In this document: positions 33,899 to 43,599 of the stretch, one piece after another
Numbering within the stretch: the stretch's first letter is position 1
How the letters are laid out: each line of letters begins with the position of its first letter
Source of the DNA: Candidatus Cryptobacteroides intestinavium
GTDB taxonomy: Bacteria; Bacteroidota; Bacteroidia; Bacteroidales; UBA932
Assembly (NCBI GenBank): GCA_017694845.1
Contig: JADIMI010000011.1
Coordinates: 39,308 to 103,307, forward strand
Reading direction: 5' to 3'
Length of the DNA: 64,000 nt
Notes under the pieces: model-generated
Databases searched by the model: none
Told to the model about the DNA's origin: nothing
Seen by the model: only the letters and a program-made list of their open reading frames with translations
Position numbers and translations under genes: made by a program

Positions 33899-35059
33899 AT
33901 GCGTAAGCGCAGAAGGAAAAACAGAAGAAGACCGTCCCTGCTTGCGGCCTGGAAGAGACCGGTGACATTCGGGGGAGTCTCGGCGCGCATAGTGATGACT
34001 GTGCTGGCAGGGCTTCAGGTGCTGTCGTTCCTGTCGATGGTGGTGAATCCTGCAAAGGCGTGGATCTTCAATGTCTTCGGGCTTATGTTCCTTCCTCTGT
34101 TCACAGTCAATCTGCTGCTGTTCCTGTGGGCGTTGAAGCGCAGATCCCGCTCCTGTCTGATACCTCTCGTCGCCCTGTTCCCGTCTGTATTCTTTATCGG
34201 AGGCTATTTCCAGATCCCTTCAGGGAACAGGCCGGCCGTGCCGGATCCGGATGACAGCACTGTCAAGGTGGTCTCGTACAATGTAGGCCGCTTCCTGCAG
34301 GCCAGTCCGAAGAAGGTCACCGGCGGCAGGCGCGCCTGCACTGATTCCGTAAGGAACTTCCTCGCGGTTCAGGATGCTGACATAATATGTCTGCAGGAGT
34401 TCTATACCACTGATGTGGGCAGGGTGAAGTCATTCCTGTCCAGATGGCTGCCTGGATACAAGGCGGAATATTATTTCTACAGGAGCAGATACGGGTATTA
34501 CGGCAATGTCACGCTCAGCCGTATGAAGGCGAAGGACAAGGGCGTGATCAAGTTCGACAACAGCGCAAATCTCGCCCTGTATACTGATTATTCGGCAGGA
34601 GGCGAATCGTTCAGGGTCTATAACTGCCATTTCGAGAGTTACAACATATCCCTTTCCGGCCTGCTGAGGGCGGTCAGGGGAAAGGACAGGGATGCCTTCA
34701 GGGAGACGGAATATAAAATGCGCAGAGGGATCTCGCAGCGTCCGAGGCAGGTCAACCAGGTGCTCGGGCATATATCCGACAGTCCTGTCGAGGCATTCGT
34801 GTGCGGTGATTTCAACGACACTCCTATGTCCTATACATATTACAAACTGTCGCGGGGCAGGGATGACAGTTTCCGCAAGGCGGGAGAATGGTTCGGTGCC
34901 ACATTCTCGTTTTTCTGGCCTCTTCTCAGGATCGACTATGTCCTATGTCCGGAAAAATTCAGGGCGCTTTCGCACCGTACTCCGCACAAGCCGTATTCGG
35001 ACCATTATCCGGTAGTGACCGAGATATCCCTGACGGCGGCGGATGATGACGGTGACTGA
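33899..35059 (+). CDS. membrane-anchored EEP-superfamily protein
   Basis: A 386-residue protein. A basic N-terminus is followed by three membrane helices (about residues 22-110) and then an EEP domain: S-Y-N-V-G-R-F, C-L-Q-E-F, N-C-H-F-E-S, G-D-F-N-D-T-P, I-D-Y-V-L and Y-S-D-H-Y-P-V. All catalytic positions of the fold are present. Related proteins follow rhomboid genes in other Bacteroidales; they are often labelled endonuclease, though the substrate is not known. It is distinct from the two SusCD-linked EEP lipoproteins in architecture. Confidence 0.88.
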   Translation: MRKRRRKNRRRPSLLAAWKRPVTFGGVSARIVMTVLAGLQVLSFLSMVVNPAKAWIFNVFGLMFLPLFTVNLLLFLWALKRRSRSCLIPLVALFPSVFFIGGYFQIPSGNRPAVPDPDDSTVKVVSYNVGRFLQASPKKVTGGRRACTDSVRNFLAVQDADIICLQEFYTTDVGRVKSFLSRWLPGYKAEYYFYRSRYGYYGNVTLSRMKAKDKGVIKFDNSANLALYTDYSAGGESFRVYNCHFESYNISLSGLLRAVRGKDRDAFRETEYKMRRGISQRPRQVNQVLGHISDSPVEAFVCGDFNDTPMSYTYYKLSRGRDDSFRKAGEWFGATFSFFWPLLRIDYVLCPEKFRALSHRTPHKPYSDHYPVVTEISLTAADDDGD

Positions 35060-35073
35060 CTGTCACCGGGACA

Positions 35074-35703
35074 ATGAGAACCGATAAAAACGAAACAGAT
35101 ATGATGAAGGAAAGTAAGACAGATATGAATGTCTATTCAGATGCCCTGGAGGCTCTCCGCAATGGCGGGGTGCTTCTGTATCCGACCGATACCGTGTGGG
35201 GGCTCGGGTGCGATGCCACCAATCCCGAGGCGGTGCGGAAAGTCTACGGGATCAAGAGACGCCCTGACAGCAAGTCGCTTGTGCTCCTTGCGAGCGATCT
35301 CGATATGGTGGCAAGATATATCAGGGAGATCCCGGAGATGGCAGTCCAGCTTGTAGAGGTGAATGACAGGCCGATGACCATCATCTATCCAGATGCTTTG
35401 ACCGGACCGGACTGCAGGGGGCTGGCGGACAATGTCGTCGCCGAGGATGGCAGCGTAGGCATAAGGATTCCGATGGCGGATTTCTGCAGGGATCTCGTGC
35501 GCCGTTTCGGACGTCCGATAGTGTCCACTTCGGCGAACATATCGGGAGAGCCGACACCTAAGAGGTTCGCGGATATACCGCAGACGATAAAGGATTCCGT
35601 AGACTGCATACTTGACCCATCTCTGGAGAGGCAGTCCTCCGGGAAGGCATCATCGATAATAAAGGTAGGTATAGATGGCACTATAGACATTATCCGTAAA
35701 TGA
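35074..35703 (+). CDS. L-threonylcarbamoyladenylate synthase (Sua5/YrdC family)
   Basis: A 209-residue cytoplasmic enzyme that makes threonylcarbamoyl-AMP from Thr, bicarbonate and ATP for t6A37 modification of tRNA. The YrdC domain shows Y-P-T-D-T-V-W-G-L-G-C-D and K-x-R-x-x-x-K-S-L motifs (I-K-R-R-P-D-S-K-S-L) and S-T-S-A-N-I-S-G-E near the end. It is of TsaC/YwlC size; the extra Sua5 domain is missing. The exact start is uncertain; ATGs at 35074, 35101 and 35128 are all possible. Confidence 0.93.
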   Translation: MRTDKNETDMMKESKTDMNVYSDALEALRNGGVLLYPTDTVWGLGCDATNPEAVRKVYGIKRRPDSKSLVLLASDLDMVARYIREIPEMAVQLVEVNDRPMTIIYPDALTGPDCRGLADNVVAEDGSVGIRIPMADFCRDLVRRFGRPIVSTSANISGEPTPKRFADIPQTIKDSVDCILDPSLERQSSGKASSIIKVGIDGTIDIIRK

Positions 35704-35751
35704 CTTGTGCCGGAAAGGGCATCCGTCCTGATCTGCGTACAGCGTCCGGGG

Positions 35752-36510
35752 TCACATATACCGGAAATAGACTGCCTCTGCCGCAGTGACAGCCGCTGTC
35801 TCGGTGCGGAGACGTGATGGCCCGAGATGGACGGGAATGAAGCCGTGCTTGAATGCGAGTGCGGCTTCTTCCTTTGAGAAATCGCCTTCCGGGCCTATCA
35901 TAACGTATATCTCCGGTATGGCTGTGTCTCCGGGGATATACCGTGACAGCGCTTCCTTGATCGACACTCTCGGGTGTGAATCGTCTTCAAAGCAGTATGC
36001 GATCAGCCTGAGCGCTGTATCCTCTTCCGGAGCGGTCCCGTGTTGGCCGTATCCTGTGATGAAATCCCGTACCGGTATCGGCGCGGTGACTGCAGGTACG
36101 GCACCTTTCAGAGACTGTTTCGCCGCAGAGACAAGAATCTTCTCGAGCCTGCCTGTCTTGAACACCTTCCTTTCAGAGTGCTCCCCGATTGTCGGTATTA
36201 TCGTATCGACCCCGATTTCGCAGGCCTTCTCCGCAAACCATTCGTAACGGTCGATGTTCTTGGTCGGACATACGGCAAGGTGCAGCCTGTACGGGTGCCC
36301 TCCCCAGTCCGGGACAGTCTCCAGTATCTCGGCCTCGGCGCCTCTGGGAGAATCTGTCACCAGCCTGCATTCCATCATATTGCCTTTCCCGTCGATGACC
36401 GAGATCCTGTCCCCTCTGCGGTGTCTCAGCACTTTGATGCAGTGCGCGGATTCGGTCTCGTCCAGACGGCACAGTCTTCCATCTATATTCTGAGTGTAGA
36501 AAATTTCCAT
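35752..36510 (-). CDS. rsmE: 16S rRNA (uracil1498-N3)-methyltransferase
   Basis: The protein has 252 residues from ATG 36510 (MEIFYTQN). The track's start at 36699 is rejected because a perfect -7 box lies at 36538-36531 in between. It has the N-terminal PUA-like domain (H-C-I-K-V-L-R-H-R-R-G-D) and a SPOUT knot with I-G-P-E-G-D-F-S-K-E-E and L-G-P-S-R-L-R-T-E-T-A, which bind S-adenosylmethionine. Length is normal. It is convergent with the tsaC-type gene. Confidence 0.95.
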   Translation of the reverse strand: MEIFYTQNIDGRLCRLDETESAHCIKVLRHRRGDRISVIDGKGNMMECRLVTDSPRGAEAEILETVPDWGGHPYRLHLAVCPTKNIDRYEWFAEKACEIGVDTIIPTIGEHSERKVFKTGRLEKILVSAAKQSLKGAVPAVTAPIPVRDFITGYGQHGTAPEEDTALRLIAYCFEDDSHPRVSIKEALSRYIPGDTAIPEIYVMIGPEGDFSKEEAALAFKHGFIPVHLGPSRLRTETAAVTAAEAVYFRYM

Positions 36511-36530
36511 TGTCCCCGTAATGTTGGGTC

Positions 36531-36538
36531 CAAAGATA
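36531..36538 (-). promoter_or_regulatory. -7 box of rsmE
   Basis: The minus strand reads TATCTTTG, 20 bases before the ATG at 36510; the leader would be very short (about 15 nt). Confidence 0.6.
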
Positions 36539-36621
36539 CGTAAACTCGCCCACATACGGATGGATTTCGTTGAATCAGTTGAAGCGGCAGGCTGTTTCCC
36601 GGTTTGCGGCAGGACACGGAA

Positions 36622-36654
36622 GACCCCCGGAGTAAGGCAGAACATCCGGGGGTC
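36622..36654 (-). terminator. hairpin after the metallophosphatase operon
   Basis: GACCCCCGGA (36622-36631) pairs perfectly with TCCGGGGGTC (36645-36654), 13-nt loop. It lies 63 bases past the metallophosphatase stop. No T-run follows, so the terminator role is inferred. Confidence 0.6.
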
Positions 36655-36716
36655 AATGAGTCCGTATTCAGAGGTACGGCTCTGGATCTGCCGCATCACG
36701 CGTCAGATTGTATGTG

Positions 36717-37682
36717 CTATCTTGTCCGTGTCACGGTGTGAAGGATGTGCCCATCCTTGTCAAGCATATGCAGATCAAGCTCGTTCTCATCGGCGGTTAT
36801 GAGGGAATATCCTGACTTGTTGCTGCAGAATACCGTCCCATCCACAGGCTGGACATCATCGCGGCTGAGAGAACCGGAAGAGTTCACTACATAGTCTATC
36901 CCGTTTTTCCGTATATGCTGGAAGGTATGGATGTGCCCGCAGAGGTACATATCCACGTTGCCGTATTTCCTGATGACAGTGTCGAGCCGTTCCTGAAGAT
37001 CCGTCCTTTCGCTTTCGCTCTTGTCGGTATATGCATAGATAGGATGGTGTCCGACTACGAGCACCCAGTCCTCATCTGCTTCTGAAAGGACCTTGTCGAG
37101 CCATTCAAGCTGTTTCACGTAATCTTCTTTTGATGCATCTCCGTATTTTTCCGTGTCTTCACGGTACTTGTCGATTATCGGACAGGTATCCGTCATCACG
37201 ATCCTGACGGTGACTCCATCCTCTTCCTTGACGAAAGTGTAGTATTTGGATGGCATATTCCACCTTGCACTGACCTTGCTGTAGTCGACAGGAGCCTGGG
37301 TATTCCCCCTGTACTCGTGGTTTCCGCAGATGGTGTACCAGGGAATCATCAGGTCAGGGTGTGAATATATGAGTTCATAGTTCGTCATCCACAGAGGGTC
37401 TGATACGCTGCGCACTCCTTCAAAATGGTGTATGTCACCTGCTCCTACAATGAATTCTATGTCGATGGTCTCGGCCATCTGCCCCATTGTCGCGGCGATG
37501 GGTTTCTGGTCGTAGTATCCGTTGCGTCCGGTATCGTTGACCAGATAGAAATTCAGCGGTTTCTCGAGTGCCGCCCACTCTGCCGTGAGGTCTTCTGTCT
37601 TCTGTACCCCATCCCCGCAGCAGGAGGCTGCAAGCAGAGGTGCGGCAAGAAACAGAAGGATTGTCTTTTTCAATGATATCAT
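36717..37682 (-). CDS. calcineurin-like metallophosphatase lipoprotein
   Basis: The protein has 321 residues from ATG 37682 (MISLKKTIL); the signal ends L-L-A-A-S-C. Metal-site motifs run in order: N-D-T-G, G-A-G-D-I-H-H, G-N-H-E-Y, G-H-H-P-I and G-H-I-H-T-F. This is the two-metal metallophosphoesterase arrangement, closest to the purple acid phosphatase/TRAP-like group. It would release phosphate from esters in the periplasm or at the surface. It is the third gene of an operon with a TonB receptor and a beta-helix lipoprotein (13 base gap), which suggests uptake of the substrate or its product. Confidence 0.9.
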   Translation of the reverse strand: MISLKKTILLFLAAPLLAASCCGDGVQKTEDLTAEWAALEKPLNFYLVNDTGRNGYYDQKPIAATMGQMAETIDIEFIVGAGDIHHFEGVRSVSDPLWMTNYELIYSHPDLMIPWYTICGNHEYRGNTQAPVDYSKVSARWNMPSKYYTFVKEEDGVTVRIVMTDTCPIIDKYREDTEKYGDASKEDYVKQLEWLDKVLSEADEDWVLVVGHHPIYAYTDKSESERTDLQERLDTVIRKYGNVDMYLCGHIHTFQHIRKNGIDYVVNSSGSLSRDDVQPVDGTVFCSNKSGYSLITADENELDLHMLDKDGHILHTVTRTR

Positions 37683-37695
37683 AATAATCCGAATG

Positions 37696-39105
37696 TTATC
37701 TTGTACCGAATGCACCGAACCGGTTCTGGACTGCAGGCGACCTGTATTCGATGCCGTTTACTGTAAGTCCGCTGGCAGCGAAGAACGGCTGTCTGTCCCC
37801 GGCAGAGTATGCTCCCGAGAGAACAGGGGAACCTGCATTCACGTGGAAATCCCAGCTGCTGTCGTACGCTGTGAGCGATGGGTCGGCATTGATGTCATAG
37901 TTGACGAAATCAGGATCAAGATCTGCAGCCTTGCTCTCGCTGTCGGCAATGATGCTGTTTACATCCACTACTCCTTCATAGTATTCCTCGTGGTCGAAGG
38001 AATAGCCCTGGTAAGGATACTTGACGCCTGAATACATCAGCATATCTCCGTCATCCTCGTATTCCCCTTCCCAGACAATGGAGCTTTCTACATTTCCGGA
38101 TGCGTAGAAATTGTAGTCTATCATTGAATTCTGGGCATCGTATCCGCCGTCAGGGTTGCCGAGCTGGTCGAGTGCAGGTGTGATAGCCCTGAACTTGCAG
38201 TTGACGAGCAGGTTATTGAATACGCTCACGCGGGCGTTCTCCTCGACATAGATGCTGCCGCCTTTTTCTCCATCCCTTCTCCATCCTGAATTGATGATAG
38301 TGTTGTTGTAGGCCTGGATAAGTGCCTGGAGACGGACTTCGCTCTGGTCTGAACTTGAAAGCTTGAGACCGTTGGTGTTAGGGCTGAACATAATGTTCTG
38401 CGCGACATCTACCTTGCAGCCTGATTTCACGTTCACTGCTTCCGCGCCATCGAATCCGGTGCAGCTGAATGTGTTGTTGGCGATGATGGCGTTTCCTCCC
38501 ATCATATAGATACCATCTGACCAGCCGTTGCGGATGATGCTGTTGGTGATGACATATTTCCCATCCACATTGTTTGTGGTGATCTGCGGGTAGGCATCAT
38601 CACCGGCGGTGTAGTATCCGTTTTCTGCTGCAGGGGAGCCTTCGATCACCTGTCCGCCCGTATACTCGATGATGGTGTGGTCGATCAGCATTTCACCGCA
38701 GGTCGCACCTGCCACGATTCCTCCCCAGTATCCGTCCATCTTGTCCTCTTCACTGATGGTCTCCGCCCCATCGACGGTAAGTGTCACAGGGGAAGCTTCT
38801 GTCCCGAGACAGTAGAGGTTGCCATCCACGGAGAATTCAATGGCTACATGGTTGACACCTACACCGGCCCTGTTGAATATCACGGTTACGCCTTCTTCGA
38901 TTGTCAGGCTTTTCCCTTCAGGTACGGTAATGTGTCCATCGACATAGACAGTCGAGTTGGCCTCCCAGACACCTTCTACTTCTCCGGAAATCCCTTCCGT
39001 AGGTTCAGTGTTGATTTCTTCACCGTTTTCCGTGCCGGTCTTGCTGCACGCCGCGATAGCGAATGTCGCAGCGATTGTCAGCATAATAAAGTTCTTGAGT
39101 TTCAT
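37696..39105 (-). CDS. right-handed beta-helix lipoprotein
   Basis: A 469-residue protein with a lipoprotein signal ending A-I-A-A-C. It begins with a T-V-Y-V-D-G-H-I-T-V-P-E-G-K-S-L-T-I-E-E-G-V-T-V-I-F stretch typical of the first turn of a parallel beta-helix. Repeated turns of the I-x-N-N-x-F type follow (I-I-A-N-N-T-F, V-F-N-N-L-L-V-N). Similar proteins lie next to TonB receptors and may bind or cleave polymers at the surface. I see no clear catalytic signature. Gaps of 20 and 13 bases to its neighbours indicate one operon. Confidence 0.8.
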   Translation of the reverse strand: MKLKNFIMLTIAATFAIAACSKTGTENGEEINTEPTEGISGEVEGVWEANSTVYVDGHITVPEGKSLTIEEGVTVIFNRAGVGVNHVAIEFSVDGNLYCLGTEASPVTLTVDGAETISEEDKMDGYWGGIVAGATCGEMLIDHTIIEYTGGQVIEGSPAAENGYYTAGDDAYPQITTNNVDGKYVITNSIIRNGWSDGIYMMGGNAIIANNTFSCTGFDGAEAVNVKSGCKVDVAQNIMFSPNTNGLKLSSSDQSEVRLQALIQAYNNTIINSGWRRDGEKGGSIYVEENARVSVFNNLLVNCKFRAITPALDQLGNPDGGYDAQNSMIDYNFYASGNVESSIVWEGEYEDDGDMLMYSGVKYPYQGYSFDHEEYYEGVVDVNSIIADSESKAADLDPDFVNYDINADPSLTAYDSSWDFHVNAGSPVLSGAYSAGDRQPFFAASGLTVNGIEYRSPAVQNRFGAFGTR

Positions 39106-39125
39106 AATAAGTTTATTGTTGGTAT

Positions 39126-41861
39126 TTATTTCTCAGAGAATCTGTATCTGATGCCTATCATTACGGTCTGTGCATGCCATTCCCTCCTTTCGATAACTCC
39201 TCCGTTGTGCCTTTCGTATGATGTGAGTGTCCCTGTATGCGGTCCCGGGTTGATGAACCGTATTGTAGGAGTATCCAGCAGATTGGTCGCCTTGGCGAAT
39301 ATCGCTATCCCGTTTCTGAACCCTTTCTCTATGGATGCATCCAGCTGTACATATCCGGCCTCCCAGATGTCATCATTGAACCAAAGGGATACATCGCTGA
39401 GCCTCTTGCCGGTATATGAACCGGATACCTGGGCTTCCACTCCGGCCTTGGCGAACTTGAAGAGCAGTGACAGATTGGCCACGTGTGCGGCCTGTCCGTA
39501 CAGAGGCCTTGTCTGTGAGACTGTCCTTACCTGTGAATCCTCCATAATGTTCTTGGTGGTCGTTATGGCTGAATGCGTGTATGTGTAGTTGGCCTTGATC
39601 CCGAACCAGTTGAAATATTTCATTATGTCGATTTCGACTCCAAGGTTCGTGGCATCTCCGAAATTCATAGGAGTGAGGAACGTGGCCTGCCCTTCCGTGA
39701 TGAGTCCGTATTCTATAGGATCCTGCAGTTTCTTCCAGAAGAGACCGACCATGAACTGCTCTGACGATTTCGGGAAGAATTCGTATCTGAGGTCGATGTT
39801 GTCTGCCACCGTATGCTCGAGGTCAGGATTTCCCTGCTCGTCATAGTCTTCGTTAAGTATAGTATAAGGGACGATCTCGAAGAATCCGGGTCTGTTGATG
39901 GAGCGGCCGTATGAGAGCCTCAGGTTGGCGTCTTTGTGTATATTGTATTTCAGGTGGAGGCTCGGCAGTATGTCTGTGTATTTCTGATGCCCCTCCGAAT
40001 CGGTCTTTCTCGGGAAATCAAGCACGTAGCCCTGGTCCGTATGTTCGGCTCGGACTCCGGCGATCACTTCCAGTTTGTCCCTCGTGTATTTTACCATTAT
40101 GTATCCGGCCCCTACCTTTTCAGATGCATCGTAGTTGAGCGGGTCGCCGATGTTGCCGTATGGCCTCGGTTCCAGAAGCAGTTCGTCGAAATTCGTCCAG
40201 TCTTCCCCGTAATACTGGGGATCGCGTATTCCTGTCGTGGAGTCGAATGTATATTCATTGAAGAAACTGTCCCGGAACTTGTCCCTGTACATCCCTCCCG
40301 TCTGGAGCAGGAGGCTGGATCCGTTGCCTGTGATGTCGAATCTGTACGAAAGGTTGATGTACCCAGCGAAATCCCTGTCAGAGTTGTGCTCCCATCTCCT
40401 GTCGGCGGAATCGGTGTTGTAGAGGTGGTTGCCGTTGAGGTAGATATGGGCATTGTCCGGAGTGGTGCTGTATGCTTTAGAGAAGACCCCTGTCCAGTTG
40501 AGTTTCAGTCTGTTGTCTTCCAGGAACGAATGCTCTCCCTTCAACGTCGTGTTCAGGATGTACTGTCTGTTCCATTTCATCCTTACGGTCCTTTCCTTGT
40601 CATCTGCAGCATCCCTCACTTCGGTCTCCCTGAGATCCATATATCCTGCATAGAGCATCATCTTGTGTCTGCCGTTGAACCTGTAGTCGAGCTTGAGATG
40701 AGACCCCATCCGGTTCTGTTCCTCTGAATATGTTCTGACTTCTGTCCCGTTTACAGTGGATCCCGGCTTGTAGTACAGGTCGCTGTCCTTTCCTCTGAAA
40801 AGGTTCTGGTAGCTGAATGCCGCCATCAGCCCGAGCTTTCCTCCGAAATATCTGTCCCCGAATGAAAATCCTCCTGTGATATCAGGCCTCGGACGGCTCC
40901 ATTTCATCCTCAGGTTGTCCATTGTGAAATCATCGGCTGTGACAGCATAGCTCTCTGGACGCCCCATCCTTTCGTACGGGGACTGTTTCTGTATGGCTTT
41001 GCGGTTGAATGACTGAAAATCCCTGCCGAGAAACAGTGCGTTGTAGCCGGTAGAGACGTTGGCGGTCACCTCCAACTTTTCAGGTGCATCTTTCATAACG
41101 AGGTTGACAGCCCCTCCTATGCCGTCCCCTTCCATATCAGCGGTAAGAGACTTGGTTACTTCCAGACGGTCCAGCATTTCTGACGGGAAGATGTCGAGAG
41201 GGACGAACCTGTTCTTGTTGTCGGGACTCGGGATCTTGACCCCGTTGACAAGAGTGTAGTTGTACCTCTTGTCCATTCCCCGCAGGATGGCGTACTGTCC
41301 TTCACCGCTGCTGTTCCTCTCTACGGTGACTCCGGACATCCTCTGGATCACATTGGCGACGGTCATATCGGGGGAAAGTTCTATAGCCTTGGCGCTCATA
41401 ACGTTGACGACATTGAGCGATGCCCTCTCTATACCTCTTGCCCCTGCTTCTGTCTTGCCGTGGTTTTCGGCCATCACAGTGGCTCCATCCAGCATAATGC
41501 TGTCTTTTTCGAGTCTGATGATGCAGTCTTCTGCGGGTGCGGAGAAATTGAATTCAGCCTGTCTGTATCCGATTATCGAACAGACAAGGGTGCCGGTGCC
41601 GTCTGAAACATCCAATGTAACGGAGAAACTTCCATCGAGCCCTGAAACGGCCCATCTGTCAGGATTGTCCTTGACCATTACGGCAGCTCCAATGATTTCT
41701 TCGCCCGTCTGGGCGTCGAGTATCTTTCCCCGGACAGTCCAGGTCGTAGAACCGGCCGTCGCAACGGTCTCTTTGCCTTCTTCGTTGTCCGCTGCAGGCC
41801 TGTCTCCGGAAAGGAGAGATGCCGCAGAAAGAATTGCGGACAAGAGTAGTTCTATATACAT
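39126..41861 (-). CDS. TonB-dependent receptor (TIGR01782-like)
   Basis: A 911-residue outer-membrane receptor. A short signal-like start (M-Y-I-E-L-L-L-S-A-I-L-S) is followed by a carboxypeptidase-regulatory-like domain (V-R-G-K-I-L-D-A-Q-T-G-E-E). The plug contains L-R-G-M-D-K-R-Y-N and P-S-E-M-L-D-R-L-E-V-T-K-S-L-T-A-D-M-E-G-D-G-I-G-G, the pattern of the TIGR01782 group. The barrel ends I-G-I-R-Y-R-F-S-E-K. It is not a SusC and no SusD accompanies it. It leads an operon with a beta-helix lipoprotein and a metallophosphatase, pointing to a phosphorylated ligand, although this is inference. Confidence 0.92.
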   Translation of the reverse strand: MYIELLLSAILSAASLLSGDRPAADNEEGKETVATAGSTTWTVRGKILDAQTGEEIIGAAVMVKDNPDRWAVSGLDGSFSVTLDVSDGTGTLVCSIIGYRQAEFNFSAPAEDCIIRLEKDSIMLDGATVMAENHGKTEAGARGIERASLNVVNVMSAKAIELSPDMTVANVIQRMSGVTVERNSSGEGQYAILRGMDKRYNYTLVNGVKIPSPDNKNRFVPLDIFPSEMLDRLEVTKSLTADMEGDGIGGAVNLVMKDAPEKLEVTANVSTGYNALFLGRDFQSFNRKAIQKQSPYERMGRPESYAVTADDFTMDNLRMKWSRPRPDITGGFSFGDRYFGGKLGLMAAFSYQNLFRGKDSDLYYKPGSTVNGTEVRTYSEEQNRMGSHLKLDYRFNGRHKMMLYAGYMDLRETEVRDAADDKERTVRMKWNRQYILNTTLKGEHSFLEDNRLKLNWTGVFSKAYSTTPDNAHIYLNGNHLYNTDSADRRWEHNSDRDFAGYINLSYRFDITGNGSSLLLQTGGMYRDKFRDSFFNEYTFDSTTGIRDPQYYGEDWTNFDELLLEPRPYGNIGDPLNYDASEKVGAGYIMVKYTRDKLEVIAGVRAEHTDQGYVLDFPRKTDSEGHQKYTDILPSLHLKYNIHKDANLRLSYGRSINRPGFFEIVPYTILNEDYDEQGNPDLEHTVADNIDLRYEFFPKSSEQFMVGLFWKKLQDPIEYGLITEGQATFLTPMNFGDATNLGVEIDIMKYFNWFGIKANYTYTHSAITTTKNIMEDSQVRTVSQTRPLYGQAAHVANLSLLFKFAKAGVEAQVSGSYTGKRLSDVSLWFNDDIWEAGYVQLDASIEKGFRNGIAIFAKATNLLDTPTIRFINPGPHTGTLTSYERHNGGVIERREWHAQTVMIGIRYRFSEK

Positions 41862-41922
41862 ATCTGCCTTATTCGAACTTACTTATGCGATCCGGGCCTT
41901 CCCCGGCCTCTGAAATCCGCGG

Positions 41923-41930
41923 CAAAAGTA
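41923..41930 (-). promoter_or_regulatory. -7 box of the TonB receptor operon
   Basis: The minus strand reads TACTTTTG (TAnnTTTG), about 62 bases before the start codon; the -33 position is not convincing. Confidence 0.45.
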
Positions 41931-42079
41931 TTTCCAAAAGATTTACAGAAAATGTACAAATGATTAAGATTCTGTGAACGCGGTTACGGTATTGTTAAGC
42001 AGAAGCCTGCAGTATGCCGGAACAGCTGCCGTGGCCGGATGGCGTTCGGATCCCGCATATACATATTCATATAAGAATT

Positions 42080-42112
42080 TTTGAGAATATTCAAAACAAC
42101 TTCGTATATTTG
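42080..42112 (+). promoter_or_regulatory. guaB promoter
   Basis: TTTG (42080-42083), 21 bases, then TATATTTG (42105-42112). The transcript would start near 42119, 12 bases before the ATG, leaving no room for a purine riboswitch. Confidence 0.7.
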
Positions 42113-42130
42113 CAGACAAAATTTTAACTG

Positions 42131-43597
42131 ATGCAGACTATTAATTCTCAGATTCCCGAAGGTCTCACCTTCGATGATGTATTGCTTGTTCCTGCACGCT
42201 CTGAGGTTCTGCCCAGAGATGTAGATGTCACTACGGAATTTTCAAGAAACATCAGACTTCACACTCCGATCGTGTCCGCTGCAATGGATACTGTCACCGA
42301 GTCTGAACTGGCCATCGCGATCGCCCGTTCCGGCGGTATCGGTGTCATTCACAAGAATATGACCATCGAGCAGCAGGTCGCCCAGGTGCGCAGGGTGAAG
42401 AGGGCTGAGAACGGGATGATATATGATCCTATCACGATCAGGCCGGATGCCACGGTGGGAGCGGCTCTCGGAATGATGGCCCAGCACCATATCGGAGGCA
42501 TACCGGTAGTGGACAGCAACAACTATCTTATCGGTATAGTCACCAACAGGGATCTCCGGTTCCAGGACAATATGGGGCTGCCTGTATCGGAGGTAATGAC
42601 TTCCGAGAACCTTGTGACCGCCCCTCAGGGAATCGGTCTCGAGGAGGCTACCGCCATAATAAAGAACCACAAGTTCGAGAAGCTGCCGGTGGTGGACAGG
42701 GATGGCAAGCTCGTCGGGCTGATCACCTACAAGGACCTTATGAAGATAAAGGACAACCCTATTGCATCCAAGGATTCAAAGGGCCGTCTGCTTGTGGCGG
42801 CTGCGGTAGGCGTGAAGTCAGACACTATAGAAAGGATCGAAATGCTGACTGCCGCAGGGGCGGATGCCGTAGTGGTCGATACGGCTCACGGGCATTCTGT
42901 CTATGTGCTTGAAGTCATCAAGAAGGCCTGCAAGGCATTGCCGGGCATCGAGATAGTTGCAGGAAACGTGGCTACCGGCGAGGCGGCCAAGGCTCTTGCG
43001 GATGCCGGTGTGAGCGGAGTCAAGGTCGGCATCGGACCAGGCTCGATCTGCACCACCAGGGTGATAGCCGGTGTGGGAATGCCTCAGCTCACTGCAGTGA
43101 TGCTGGCGGCGGAGGCTCTGAAGGGCACCGGTATACCGATCATAGCGGATGGAGGTATAAGATATTCCGGAGATATTGTCAAGGCTCTTGCAGCCGGAGC
43201 TAGCACGGTGATGGCAGGCTCTCTCTTTGCAGGTGTCGAGGAGTCGCCGGGAGACACGATCATCCTCAACGGAAGGAAATTCAAGTCCTACCGCGGCATG
43301 GGCTCTCTCGAGGCTATGCAGCAGGGCTCCAAGGACAGGTATTTCCAGGATATGGAGGATGATGTCAAGAAACTTGTTCCGGAAGGCATAGTCGCCCAGG
43401 TTCCGTATAAGGGAACGCTTTCGGAGGTGGTATACCAGCTCGTCGGTGGTCTCCGCGCAGGTATGGGCTATGTCGGGGCGAAGGATATCAAGTCTCTGCG
43501 TTCAGCCAGGTTTGTACGTATCACCAATGCCGGATATATCGAGAGCCATCCGCACGATGTGACGATCACTCGTGAGTCTCCGAACTATTCAAGATAG
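42131..43597 (+). CDS. guaB: inosine-5'-monophosphate dehydrogenase
   Basis: A 488-residue cytoplasmic enzyme that oxidises IMP to XMP with NAD, the committed step of GMP synthesis. Two CBS domains interrupt the barrel (about residues 95-205: [10 protein letters not shown] and G-L-I-T-Y-K-D-L). The catalytic Cys is in G-P-G-S-I-C-T-T-R and the phosphate loop in [11 protein letters not shown]. Length is standard. A chain of folding-factor genes follows: the next ATG lies 2 bases beyond its stop. Confidence 0.98.
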   Translation: MQTINSQIPEGLTFDDVLLVPARSEVLPRDVDVTTEFSRNIRLHTPIVSAAMDTVTESELAIAIARSGGIGVIHKNMTIEQQVAQVRRVKRAENGMIYDPITIRPDATVGAALGMMAQHHIGGIPVVDSNNYLIGIVTNRDLRFQDNMGLPVSEVMTSENLVTAPQGIGLEEATAIIKNHKFEKLPVVDRDGKLVGLITYKDLMKIKDNPIASKDSKGRLLVAAAVGVKSDTIERIEMLTAAGADAVVVDTAHGHSVYVLEVIKKACKALPGIEIVAGNVATGEAAKALADAGVSGVKVGIGPGSICTTRVIAGVGMPQLTAVMLAAEALKGTGIPIIADGGIRYSGDIVKALAAGASTVMAGSLFAGVEESPGDTIILNGRKFKSYRGMGSLEAMQQGSKDRYFQDMEDDVKKLVPEGIVAQVPYKGTLSEVVYQLVGGLRAGMGYVGAKDIKSLRSARFVRITNAGYIESHPHDVTITRESPNYSR

Positions 43598-43599
43598 TG

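Noticed and set aside
42000-42130. Purine riboswitch upstream of guaB
   Set aside because: The promoter lies so close that the leader is only about 12 nt.
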